From assembly GCF_000582785.1 (NCBI RefSeq), contig NZ_HG931175.1, positions 251,856-295,617 on the forward strand: a stretch of DNA of 43,762 nt, given 5' to 3'. Position 1 is the first letter of the stretch, and each line of letters starts with the position of its first letter. Both the position numbers and the translations under genes were made by a program. Positions 31,139-41,845 of this stretch are shown here, piece after piece. The notes below the pieces were generated by a model. The model had not been told where the DNA came from, searched no databases, and saw only the letters and a list, made by a program, of their open reading frames with translations. Source of the stretch: Candidatus Blastococcus massiliensis AP3 (lineage in GTDB: Bacteria; Actinomycetota; Actinomycetes; Mycobacteriales; Geodermatophilaceae).

Positions 31139-33298
31139 TCAGCCGATCGGCACCGGCACTCGGGCGCGACTCGCGGGAGCGGTCCCCACCTCGCCCTCCA
31201 CGCGCACCACGGGAAGCAGCCGGTCGAGCCACCGCGGAAGCCACCAGTTGGCCTTGCCCAGCAGCGCCATCGTCGCCGGTACGAGCACCATGCGCACCAG
31301 TGTCGCGTCGAGGGCGATGGCGACGGCGAGCCCCAGTCCGATCATCTTGACGAACGGGTCCGGGGTCGCGACGAACGACAGGAACACCGCCGTCATGATG
31401 AGCGCTCCGCAGGTGATGACGCGGGCGCTGGACGCCAGCCCTCGCGCGACGGCCTCGACGTTGTCCCCGGTGGCGTCGTACGCCTCTCGGATGCGCGAGA
31501 CGAGGAAGACCTCGTAGTCCATCGACAGGCCGAACAGCACGGCGAAGAAGATGGCCGGCAGCGGCGAGGCGATGGGCTGGGTGCCCTCGAGCCCGATCAG
31601 GCCGCCGAGCCAGCCCCACTGGAAGACCGCGACGACGACGCCGTAGGCCGCGCCGATCGACAGCAGGTTCATGACGACGGCCTTGAGGGCGACCGTGACG
31701 GACCGGAACACCACGACCAGCAGCAGGAACGACGCGGCCAGGACCGACCCCAGGAGCAGGGGCAGGCTCGACGTGAGCGAGGTGTCCAGGTCGATCGCCA
31801 GGGCGGCCTGGCCGGTCACGTGCACGCCGTCGGGCGCGCCGGACCGGATCCGCTCCAGCGTCTGCGCCGTGGCCGGGTCGGCCGGCGCGGTGGTCGGCAG
31901 CGCCGTCAGCACGGCCGTGTCGCCGTCCGTCGAGAGCCTCGCCTCGGCGACCGAGCCGATGCCGGGGTCGGCCGCGATGCGCCCGGCGAGCAGCGGGACG
32001 TCGTCGGCGCCCGGACCGGAGCCCGAGAGGTCGGCGACGACGAGCAGCGGCGCGTTGATGCCAGGCCCGAATCCCTCGGCCAGCAGGTCGTGCGCCTCCC
32101 GGTGCGTGGCGCCCACCGGCGCGTCGCCGGCGTCGGGGAAGCCGGTCTTCATGAACAGCGCGGGCGCGGCCAGCGTCAGGAGCAGCACCGACGCCCCGAC
32201 CAGGTACCGCCAGGGACGCGCGGAGATGCGGTGGGACAGCCGCCACCAGACGGTTGCCTCGACGGGACGCGCCGGACGCCGCCGGCCGACCACCCGACCG
32301 GCGTCGATGCGGTCGCCGAGCAGCGACAGCAACGCAGGCAGCAGGGTGAGCGCCGTCGCCACCGCGAACAGGACGACGAGTGACGTCGCCAGGCCGATCG
32401 ACGCGAGCACGCCCATGCCGGTGAGCACGAGGGCGGCCATGGCCAGCACCACGGTGACCCCGGCGAAGAACACCGCGGTACCGGAGGTGCCCATCGCGGC
32501 CGACAGGGCCGTCGCGTTGTCCTGGCCGGCGATCCGGTTCTCGCGGTAGCGGGACACCAGGAACAGCGCGTAGTCGATGCCCACGCCGAGCCCGACCATC
32601 GCGGCGATCACGGGCCCGGAGCTGGAGACGTCCATCGCGCCGGCGAGCAAGGTGATGCCGCTGAGCCCGGCGGCCACCGCGACCAGCGCCAGCACGATCG
32701 GCACGAGTGCGGCCACCACCGTCCCGAACGCGACGACGAGGACGACCAGCGCGACGAGGACGCCGACCGCCTCGGCGCCCGACGGCTCGGGCTCGGTGTT
32801 GAGGAACACCGCCTCACCGCCGACCTCAGCGGTGAGCCCGGCGTCGCGCGCCGGGGCGAGGGCCGCGGCGAGCGCCTCGGCCGGCTCCGGCCCGAGCTCT
32901 CCGGACGGCGCGTCCAGGACGATGTCGGCGAAGCCGATCCGCCCGTCGGGCGAGACGGCGCCGCTCGCGAAGGGCTCGGTCACCGCGGTGACGCGCTCCA
33001 CCGCGCGCAGCCCGACGAGCGTCGCCTCGACGTCCTCCCGGTAGGCGGTGAGGAGTTCGCCTTCGGGTGCCGCGAACGCCGCGACGGCAGAGCCGACGGC
33101 CGCCTCGGGGAAGCCCTGCTCGAGCAGCTCGGTGGCGGCGGCGCTGTCACTGCCAGAGACGGTGAGGTCGTCGACATAGGCGCCGCCGAGCGGGCTCGAC
33201 AGCGCGACGACGAGCGCGGCGAGCAGGACCCAGACGCCGATCGTCCGCTTCGGGCGGCGGGCGCTGGCGGTGCCGATCCATCGGATCCAGCCGTTCAT
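31139..33298 (-). CDS. MMPL/RND-family transporter
   Basis: A 719-aa inner-membrane exporter with 12 predicted helices in two repeats and two large extracytoplasmic loops. Family motifs include GLGVGIDYALFLVSRYRE in the first half and FGLSMDYEVFLVSRIREAY in the second; the GxxxDY Asp-Tyr pairs are the proton-relay residues. MMPL proteins export lipids, siderophores or drugs. The ATG at 33298 has a GGAG site. It diverges from the two-component system with a perfect 14-bp palindrome in the 173-bp gap, so the response regulator may control it. Confidence 0.95.
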   Translation of the reverse strand: MNGWIRWIGTASARRPKRTIGVWVLLAALVVALSSPLGGAYVDDLTVSGSDSAAATELLEQGFPEAAVGSAVAAFAAPEGELLTAYREDVEATLVGLRAVERVTAVTEPFASGAVSPDGRIGFADIVLDAPSGELGPEPAEALAAALAPARDAGLTAEVGGEAVFLNTEPEPSGAEAVGVLVALVVLVVAFGTVVAALVPIVLALVAVAAGLSGITLLAGAMDVSSSGPVIAAMVGLGVGIDYALFLVSRYRENRIAGQDNATALSAAMGTSGTAVFFAGVTVVLAMAALVLTGMGVLASIGLATSLVVLFAVATALTLLPALLSLLGDRIDAGRVVGRRRPARPVEATVWWRLSHRISARPWRYLVGASVLLLTLAAPALFMKTGFPDAGDAPVGATHREAHDLLAEGFGPGINAPLLVVADLSGSGPGADDVPLLAGRIAADPGIGSVAEARLSTDGDTAVLTALPTTAPADPATAQTLERIRSGAPDGVHVTGQAALAIDLDTSLTSSLPLLLGSVLAASFLLLVVVFRSVTVALKAVVMNLLSIGAAYGVVVAVFQWGWLGGLIGLEGTQPIASPLPAIFFAVLFGLSMDYEVFLVSRIREAYDATGDNVEAVARGLASSARVITCGALIMTAVFLSFVATPDPFVKMIGLGLAVAIALDATLVRMVLVPATMALLGKANWWLPRWLDRLLPVVRVEGEVGTAPASRARVPVPIG

Positions 33299-33410
33299 GG
33301 TCGCTCCAGGGAGTCGGGAGGAGGCGGTCACCCCGGACTCTCCGCGGAAGCCGCGCTGCCGTCGCCCGGCGCGGGACGGGCTCGGGGCGGCGCCGCCTCC
33401 CCCTGGAGGA

Positions 33411-33424
33411 GGAGACCGGTCTCC
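33411..33424. promoter_or_regulatory. Perfect 14-bp palindrome between the MMPL and histidine kinase genes
   Basis: GGAGACCGGTCTCC, a perfect dyad 48 bp before the kinase start and 113 bp before the MMPL start. A candidate site for the NarL-type regulator encoded two genes on; no consensus was matched. Confidence 0.4.
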
Positions 33425-33471
33425 GACTGCGGACCGGCGACAGCAGCGCCGGGCGCCCCTACGTTCAGCGC

Positions 33472-34614
33472 ATGCGCCCCGGCCCGTTCACGCGCTGGCC
33501 CAGGGCGGCCGACGCCGCCCTCGCCGCGGTGCTGTTCGTGCTCACGCTGCTCTTCACGACGACCGGGCCGGAGGACTCATGGGTGCTGCGTGACCTCGGC
33601 GACGTCCCGCTCTGGGTGGTGCTGCTGTTCGCGGTCGGCAGCGGCGCGCTGTACTGGCGCCGCTCCGCACCTGTCGTCGTCCTCGCCGTCGTCCTCGCCG
33701 CGTGGGCGCTGACCCTCGGCAGCGGCCACGCCGACCTCGGCGGCCATGCGCTCTTCGCCCTCTACGCCCTCGGGCGCTACGGGTCGGTCGAGCGGTGGGG
33801 ACACGTCGGGGTGGACGTCGCGCTCGTCGTGCTGGTGCTCGACGGCGTCACCGGCGACGTCCCGTGGAGCGGGGTCGCGTTCGGCGTCGTCGTGTTCTTC
33901 GCCGTCTGGTACGTCGGCCGCCGGCTCCGGCTGCGCGCCGAGCGCGCCGTACTGCAGGAGCGTGAGCTGAGGGAGCGGGAGCGTCGCATCGTGACCGAGG
34001 AGCGGTCCCGCATCGCGCGCGAACTGCACGACGTCGTCGCGCACCGGGTGAGCCTGATGACCGTGCAGGCCGGGGCGGCCAAGACCGTCGCGGCGGACGA
34101 CCCGGTGGCGGCCGCGCGTGCGATGGGCGCGGTCGAGGAGGCGGGCCGGCAGGCGCTGGACGAGCTGCGGTACCTGCTCGGCGTGCTGCGCCCGTCCGCC
34201 GTCACGGACGACACCGCACCCCAGCCGGGCCTGGCGGACCTCCCCGCCCTGGTGGGGCGAATGCGCGAGGCGGGTCTGGACGTCGACCTGGACATCGACG
34301 ATGTGACGGGCGGGCTGCCCGCGCGGGTGGAGCTGTCGGCGTACCGCATCGTCCAGGAGTGCCTGACGAACGTGGTGAAACACGCGGGCCCCGGCGCACG
34401 CACCGGCGTCCGGCTCACCACCGACAGAGGGGATCTCGTCGTCGAGGTGCGCGACGACGGCAGCGGAGCGACGTCGCTGCCCGGCGCCGGGCACGGCATC
34501 GTCGGCATGCGCGAGCGCGCGCAGCTGCTAGGCGGCACCCTCGACGTCGGCCCGCGTCCGGAGGGCGGGTTCGCCACGCGGGCCCGTCTGCCGCTCGACG
34601 GCGGGGCGGCATGA
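33472..34614 (+). CDS. Sensor histidine kinase (NarL/DesK-type, HisKA_3)
   Basis: A 380-aa membrane kinase. About five to six helices in residues 12-150 form the sensor; the HisKA_3 domain has ERSRIARELHDVVAHRVSLM with phospho-acceptor His186; the ATPase domain has ECLTNVVKHAGPGA (N box) and EVRDDGSG (G1) with GHGIVGMRERA. The order is that of short actinobacterial kinases paired with LuxR-type regulators. The stop overlaps the regulator start (ATGA). The signal is unknown; the divergent MMPL pump suggests an envelope or drug stress. Confidence 0.95.
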   Translation: MRPGPFTRWPRAADAALAAVLFVLTLLFTTTGPEDSWVLRDLGDVPLWVVLLFAVGSGALYWRRSAPVVVLAVVLAAWALTLGSGHADLGGHALFALYALGRYGSVERWGHVGVDVALVVLVLDGVTGDVPWSGVAFGVVVFFAVWYVGRRLRLRAERAVLQERELRERERRIVTEERSRIARELHDVVAHRVSLMTVQAGAAKTVAADDPVAAARAMGAVEEAGRQALDELRYLLGVLRPSAVTDDTAPQPGLADLPALVGRMREAGLDVDLDIDDVTGGLPARVELSAYRIVQECLTNVVKHAGPGARTGVRLTTDRGDLVVEVRDDGSGATSLPGAGHGIVGMRERAQLLGGTLDVGPRPEGGFATRARLPLDGGAA

Positions 34615-35273
34615 CGATCCGGGTGGCCGTCGTCGACGACCAGGCGCTCGTGCGGGGCGCGTTCGCGATGGTGCTGAACCACCAGCCGGACATCGAGGTC
34701 GTCGCGGAGGCCGGCACCGGCGTCGAGGCGATCGACGTCGCCCGCCGGCACCGGCCCGACGTCGTGCTGATGGACATCCGCATGCCGGAGATGGACGGGT
34801 TGGAGGCCACGGCGCGCATCGTCGCCGAGCTCGGCGACGCGGTGCGGGTGCTCATCCTCACGACGTTCGAGCCGGACGAGTACGTGTACCGGGCGTTGCG
34901 CGCGGGAGCGAGCGGCTTCGTCCTCAAGGACCTGCCGCCCGAGCAGCTCGTCGTGGCGGTCCGCACGGTGACCGACGGTGGCGCGCTGCTGGCGCCGTCG
35001 ATCACCCGGCGGCTGATCGGGCGGTTCGCGGCGCAGCGCTCGCCTGACACCGCCCTCGCCGGACGGCTGGCGAGCCTGACCGCCCGCGAGCGCGACGTCG
35101 TCACCGCCGTCGCGAGGGGGCGGAGCAACGCCGAGATCGCCCGCGAGCTGTACATCGGGGCGGCGACGGTGAAGTCGCACGTGTCGAGCGTGCTCACCAA
35201 GCTCGGCCTGCGCGACCGCGCCCAGGTGGTGGTGTTCGCCTACGAGGCGGGGCTCGTCGAGCCGGGCGCCTGA
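34611..35273 (+). CDS. NarL/FixJ-type response regulator
   Basis: A 220-aa regulator with a receiver domain (1-120; acidic pocket Asp9/Asp10, phospho-acceptor Asp55 in VLMDIRMPEMDG, Thr in ILTTF, Lys in FVLKDLPP) and a LuxR-type helix-turn-helix (about 155-215: LTARERDVVTAVARGRSNAEIA, then TVKSHVSSVLTKLGLRDRAQ). It is translated with the kinase through a 4-nt overlap. Likely targets are the divergent MMPL gene and its own operon. Confidence 0.96.
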   Translation: MTIRVAVVDDQALVRGAFAMVLNHQPDIEVVAEAGTGVEAIDVARRHRPDVVLMDIRMPEMDGLEATARIVAELGDAVRVLILTTFEPDEYVYRALRAGASGFVLKDLPPEQLVVAVRTVTDGGALLAPSITRRLIGRFAAQRSPDTALAGRLASLTARERDVVTAVARGRSNAEIARELYIGAATVKSHVSSVLTKLGLRDRAQVVVFAYEAGLVEPGA

Positions 35274-35329
35274 ACGCGGCGACGTCAGCCACGTGGAAGG
35301 GTCCTCGTCAGCGACGAGAGGCGGAGCGA

Positions 35330-36613
35330 GTGCATTCACCGGTGCCCGACTACCTGACGGAGATCCTGGACGCCTGCGCCCACGACGCGGGCGCCCTCGC
35401 CGACTACATCCCCGAACTGGCGTCGGCCGACCCGGACCGGCTCGCCGTGTGCCTGTCGACGATCGACGGGACGCTCTACAGCGCCGGTGACAGCGGCATC
35501 GAGTTCTCCATCCAGTCGATCTCGAAACCGTTCGTCTACGCGCTGGCCCTGGCCGAACGCGGGCTCGACGACGTCCTGCAGTCGATCGGTGTGGAACCCA
35601 GCGGCGAGGCGTTCAACGAGCTCTCGCTGGAACATGAGTCGCGACGGCCCCGGAATCCCATGATCAACGCGGGGGCGCTCACGGCCCACGCACTGGTCGG
35701 CGATCCGGGGGACGACGTCGACGCCCGCGTGGAGCGGGTCCGGCGGCTGATGTCGGACTTCGCGGGCCGAGAGCTGCACGTGGACCGGACGATCTACGAG
35801 TCGGAGGTGTCGCAGGCCTACCGCAACCTGGCCATCGCCAACATGCTGCGCAGCTACGGCGTGATCACCTTGGATCCGCAGGACGTGGTGCGCGGGTACA
35901 CCCAGCAGTGCGCGATCTCGGTGACCACGGCCGACCTGGCGACCATGGCGGCCACGCTGGCTGCCGGCGGTGTCCAGCCGACCACCGGCACGCAGGTCGT
36001 GCCGGTGGAGGTGGCCCGGCAGGTGCTGAGCGTGATGATGAGCTGCGGCATGTACGACGCCGCCGGGGACTGGATGACCACGGTCGGTTTCCCGGCGAAG
36101 AGCGGCGTCTCCGGCGCCATCCTCGGGGTGATGCCCGGGCAGCTCGGGATGGCCACGTTCTCGCCGAGGCTGGACTCGCACGGCAACAGCACGCGGGGGG
36201 TCCGATTGTGCACCCGCATGTCCGCCGACATGGGGCTGCACATCATGCAGGCCCCGGAGCCGGCACGGTCGACGGTCCGACGGGACCGGACGCTCCGTGG
36301 GCCGGACGGCTCCCTCGCACGCGTGTGCAGCCTGCAGGGCTCGCTGCAGTTCAGCAGCGTGGAACGCGTGCTGCGGACGGTGACCGACCGCAAGCCCGTC
36401 TCGGTGTTCGTCCTGGACCTCCGGAGGGTGTCGTCGGTGAACGACGTCGCCCGGCGGATGCTCGCGGAGATGCTCCGCCGGCTCCAGCTGGACGGCGCCG
36501 AGGTGGCGCTGCTCGACCCCGACCACGTCCTGCACCTGTCCGACCAGGCGGTCGTACGGCTCCCGGAACGGTGGAGCTCGCTGGCGCCGCTGGAGGGCTA
36601 CGAACGCGTCTGA
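35330..36613 (+). CDS. glsA: Glutaminase A with C-terminal STAS domain
   Basis: A 427-aa cytosolic enzyme that converts glutamine to glutamate and ammonia. The serine beta-lactamase-like fold carries the catalytic SxxK, SISK at 63-66, plus PRNPMINAGAL, YRNLAIANML and the late PAKSGVSGAILGVMPGQLG. An added C-terminal STAS domain (about 320-420: LQGSLQFSSVERVLRTV, FVLDLRRVSSVNDVARRML, ALLDPDHVL) makes it longer than the E. coli form of about 310 aa. STAS may bind a nucleotide or a partner for regulation. GTG start; stands between the two-component system and a diguanylate cyclase gene. Confidence 0.94.
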   Translation: MHSPVPDYLTEILDACAHDAGALADYIPELASADPDRLAVCLSTIDGTLYSAGDSGIEFSIQSISKPFVYALALAERGLDDVLQSIGVEPSGEAFNELSLEHESRRPRNPMINAGALTAHALVGDPGDDVDARVERVRRLMSDFAGRELHVDRTIYESEVSQAYRNLAIANMLRSYGVITLDPQDVVRGYTQQCAISVTTADLATMAATLAAGGVQPTTGTQVVPVEVARQVLSVMMSCGMYDAAGDWMTTVGFPAKSGVSGAILGVMPGQLGMATFSPRLDSHGNSTRGVRLCTRMSADMGLHIMQAPEPARSTVRRDRTLRGPDGSLARVCSLQGSLQFSSVERVLRTVTDRKPVSVFVLDLRRVSSVNDVARRMLAEMLRRLQLDGAEVALLDPDHVLHLSDQAVVRLPERWSSLAPLEGYERV

Positions 36614-36640
36614 CCTCGCTGCCCCGGGCGTGCCCGGATG

Positions 36641-36700
36641 GAGCGGGCTGAGGCAGCACGGTGGCGCCACCCCTACGGGGTGCATCCCCACCGGGCGCTC
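36641..36700 (+). other. Possible structured leader of the diguanylate cyclase gene
   Basis: Three nested stems can form: GAGCG/CGCTC (36641-36645 with 36696-36700), CGGTGG/CCACCG (36659-36664 with 36688-36693) and the hairpin CACCCC-TAC-GGGGTG (36668-36682). It lies just upstream of the ATG at 36734. It does not match the c-di-GMP-I aptamer as I know it. High G/C makes chance pairing common. Confidence 0.3.
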
Positions 36701-36733
36701 AGGTTTCTGTTCCACCGCGCCGAAGGCAGAAGC

Positions 36734-38347
36734 ATGTCCTCGATGGCCACGGTCGACGCGGCGTCACCGGGGCACTCCGGTGACGGTCCGGCCGGGCGGC
36801 TGACCGCGCAGGTCACCGATCTGGAGGCCCTGTCCCGGTTCTCCGTCGACGGCATCGCCGAACGCGCCGATCTCGTGGCCGCAGAGGCCGAGGCAGCCGA
36901 TCTGACCGTCGTGCGCCTGCGGGCGCAGTTGGTCGGAGCGGACATGCGGCGTCGCCGGGGTGACCATGCCGAGGCCGGCCGGATCGTCCAGGACATCCGC
37001 CGCTGGGCGACCGAGCACCAGCAGTCCCACCTCCGGGCGCGCAGCGCCTTCGTGCTCGCCGCGATCTTCCAGGAGCTCGGTGACCTGGCGACGGCGCTCG
37101 AGCACGCCGTCGAGGCCGTGGACCTCCTCGACGAAGCCGCGCCCCCCGAGCTGCGGATCGACCACTCCCTCCGGTTGGCCGACTGCCTGGGCCAACAGGG
37201 CGACGAGGCGTCGTCGCAGCGCTACGCCGAGGCCCTGACCCTGACGCAGGAACTCGGCGACGCCGATCGTGAGCTGCTGGTGCTCAACAACTGGGCCTAC
37301 GTCGCCTCGCTCCAGGGCCGGTACGAGGAAGCGCTGCCCATCGCCGAACGGCTCGAGGCCCGTGCGGCCGAGCAGGGCGAGTCACTCGGCGTGGGCCGCC
37401 TGGACACCCTCGCCCGCGTGCTCATCGGGCTGCACCGGCTGGACGACGCGGAGGCGGTCCTGCTGCCCGGGCTGGACCCCGCGGAGCTGGAGGCGTCCGC
37501 GGACGGGGACGCCGGCGCGGACTTCCTCCTGACCGTGGCCGAGGTAGGGCGGCGACTCGGGCGACTGGTCGAGGCGCAGCGGATCCTGGACGACTGCGTG
37601 AACCGCTGCGACCGGCACGGCCTCACGGCGATCCGGGTGCGCGCCCGCCAGGAGCAGGCCGAGCTGCACGCCGCCCGCGGGGATCACGAGGCTGCCTTCA
37701 CCGAGTACAAGGTCTTCCACGAACAGCTGATGCAGCTGCAGTCGGCCCAGCGCGACGCCCGCGCCCGCGCGATGCAGGCCATGTACGAGACCGGCGAGGC
37801 GCGCCGGCAGTCGAGGCGCTACCGGGAGATGTCCCTGCGCGATCCGCTGACCGGCTTGTACAACCGCCGGCACATCGACGAGCAGATGTCCCGCCTGCTC
37901 GGACCCGGCAGCCTCCCGGCCGGGCCGGTGAGCATCGCGCTGGTCGACCTCGACCACTTCAAGCGGATCAACGACACCTTCGGCCACGACGTCGGCGACG
38001 CCGTCCTCCGCCGGATGGCCGAGCTGCTGCAGGCGGCGGTCCCGGCCGACGGCGCGCGGGCAGTGGGCGGGTCGTTCGTCGCGCGGATGGGCGGTGAGGA
38101 GTTCCTGCTCGTCCTGGTCGACACCGAACCCGCTGAGGCCGCCGCCGCGGCCGAAGAGCTCCGCTCCGCCATCGAGCGCCACCGCTGGGACGACCTCTCA
38201 GGAAGCCTCCCTGTCACCGCCAGCATCGGTGTCGCCACCGCCGCTGACGGCGATCCCTCCCCCGCTGAACTGCTCGGCCGCGCCGACGCACTGCTCTACC
38301 GGGCCAAGGCACAGGGGCGCAACCGCGTCGTCACCGAGAGCCCGTAG
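36734..38347 (+). CDS. Diguanylate cyclase with N-terminal TPR-like repeats (GGDEF)
   Basis: A 537-aa cytosolic protein. Residues about 30-340 are helical TPR-like repeats (AFVLAAIFQELGDLATALEH, WAYVASLQGRYEEALPIAE). A short coiled coil leads to a GGDEF domain (about 365-535) beginning LRDPLTGLYNRRHIDEQM and carrying the active RMGGEEF (GGEEF 453-457), so it should make c-di-GMP. The RxxD product-inhibition site, expected five residues before GGEEF, is absent. The ATG at 36734 is preferred because the upstream part of the frame is not conserved in character. It converges with the monooxygenase gene, 18 bp away. Confidence 0.92.
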   Translation: MSSMATVDAASPGHSGDGPAGRLTAQVTDLEALSRFSVDGIAERADLVAAEAEAADLTVVRLRAQLVGADMRRRRGDHAEAGRIVQDIRRWATEHQQSHLRARSAFVLAAIFQELGDLATALEHAVEAVDLLDEAAPPELRIDHSLRLADCLGQQGDEASSQRYAEALTLTQELGDADRELLVLNNWAYVASLQGRYEEALPIAERLEARAAEQGESLGVGRLDTLARVLIGLHRLDDAEAVLLPGLDPAELEASADGDAGADFLLTVAEVGRRLGRLVEAQRILDDCVNRCDRHGLTAIRVRARQEQAELHAARGDHEAAFTEYKVFHEQLMQLQSAQRDARARAMQAMYETGEARRQSRRYREMSLRDPLTGLYNRRHIDEQMSRLLGPGSLPAGPVSIALVDLDHFKRINDTFGHDVGDAVLRRMAELLQAAVPADGARAVGGSFVARMGGEEFLLVLVDTEPAEAAAAAEELRSAIERHRWDDLSGSLPVTASIGVATAADGDPSPAELLGRADALLYRAKAQGRNRVVTESP

Positions 38348-38365
38348 GCCCTCCCCCCTCCCCCG

Positions 38366-40957
<2,592 letters not shown>

Positions 40958-41032
40958 GCCCCACCCCTCGATCGTGATGCCGGTCACGCCGCCCTGGGGC
41001 TCAGTGTGCACTCGAAGGAGGCCGGTGGAGCG

Positions 41033-41785
41033 CTACTGCGCCGTGTAGCCGCCGTCGACGGTGTACTGCGCACCCGTCACGAAGCCGGCGCCGTCCGAGA
41101 GCAGGAAAGCGACCACCTCGGCCACTTCGTCCGCAGTTCCGAGCCGGCCCATCGGGTGCGCCGCCGCCAGCACCTGGTGCAGCTCCGCGGGCAGCACCTC
41201 GAGCAGCGGCGTCTCGATGTAGCCGGGGTGCACCGAGTTGATCCGGATGCCCCGCGCGGCGTAGGCGAGGGCCGCCGCCTTCGTCATCCCGGTGACGCCG
41301 TGCTTCGCGGCGGCGTAGGGCAGGACCAGCGAGCTGCCGACGAGGCCGAGCACCGACGACATGTTCACGATCGCGCCGCCGCCCGCCGCGAGCATGGCGG
41401 GGATCTCGTACTTCAGGCCGTAGAACACCGCGTCGAGGTTCACGGCCATGAGCCGGCGGTAGTCGTCGACCTCGATGTCGGCGACGTCGCCCCCCGGCCC
41501 GATGATGCCGGCGTTGTTGAAGGCGAGGTGCAGTCCGCCGAACTCGCGCACGGCCAGGGCGACCGCGGCCTCGACCTGGGCGGGATCGGTGACGTCGCCG
41601 ACCGCCGCGACGGCCCTGCCGCCGCTCGAGACGATCCGTTCGACGAGCCGGTGGGCGCCGTCCTCGGAGAGATCGTTGACGACGACGTGCGCTCCGCCCT
41701 CGGCGAGCCGCAGCGCGACCGCCTGGCCGATGCCCGACGCCCCGCCGGTGACCAGCGCGGTCCTGCCCGTGAAATCGAATGCCAT
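41033..41785 (-). CDS. Short-chain dehydrogenase/reductase (classical SDR)
   Basis: A 250-aa NAD(P)-dependent alcohol or ketone oxidoreductase. The cofactor motif TGGASGIG (13-20), NNAG (90-93), catalytic Ser143 or 144 in NMSS, and Tyr157-x3-Lys161 (YAAAK) are all present. Asp38 at the end of the second strand (VVNDLS) favours NAD(H). The C-terminus (VTGAQYTVDGGYTAQ) is typical. ATG at 41785 follows AGGGAGGA. It lies 75 bp upstream of the monooxygenase-esterase gene and downstream of the MFS gene, so it probably oxidises a secondary alcohol to the ketone that the monooxygenase uses. Confidence 0.95.
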   Translation of the reverse strand: MAFDFTGRTALVTGGASGIGQAVALRLAEGGAHVVVNDLSEDGAHRLVERIVSSGGRAVAAVGDVTDPAQVEAAVALAVREFGGLHLAFNNAGIIGPGGDVADIEVDDYRRLMAVNLDAVFYGLKYEIPAMLAAGGGAIVNMSSVLGLVGSSLVLPYAAAKHGVTGMTKAAALAYAARGIRINSVHPGYIETPLLEVLPAELHQVLAAAHPMGRLGTADEVAEVVAFLLSDGAGFVTGAQYTVDGGYTAQ

Positions 41786-41845
41786 TCCTGGTCCTCCCTG
41801 TGGGAGGCCGAGCATGTCATCGAGGTCGTGCCGATCGGCGTCGGC

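Noticed and set aside
36641-36733. c-di-GMP or glycine riboswitch before the diguanylate cyclase
   Set aside because: CGCCGAAGGC resembles a piece of the glycine aptamer, but the rest of the conserved core is absent, and the c-di-GMP-I core does not match either; kept only as an unnamed possible structure.
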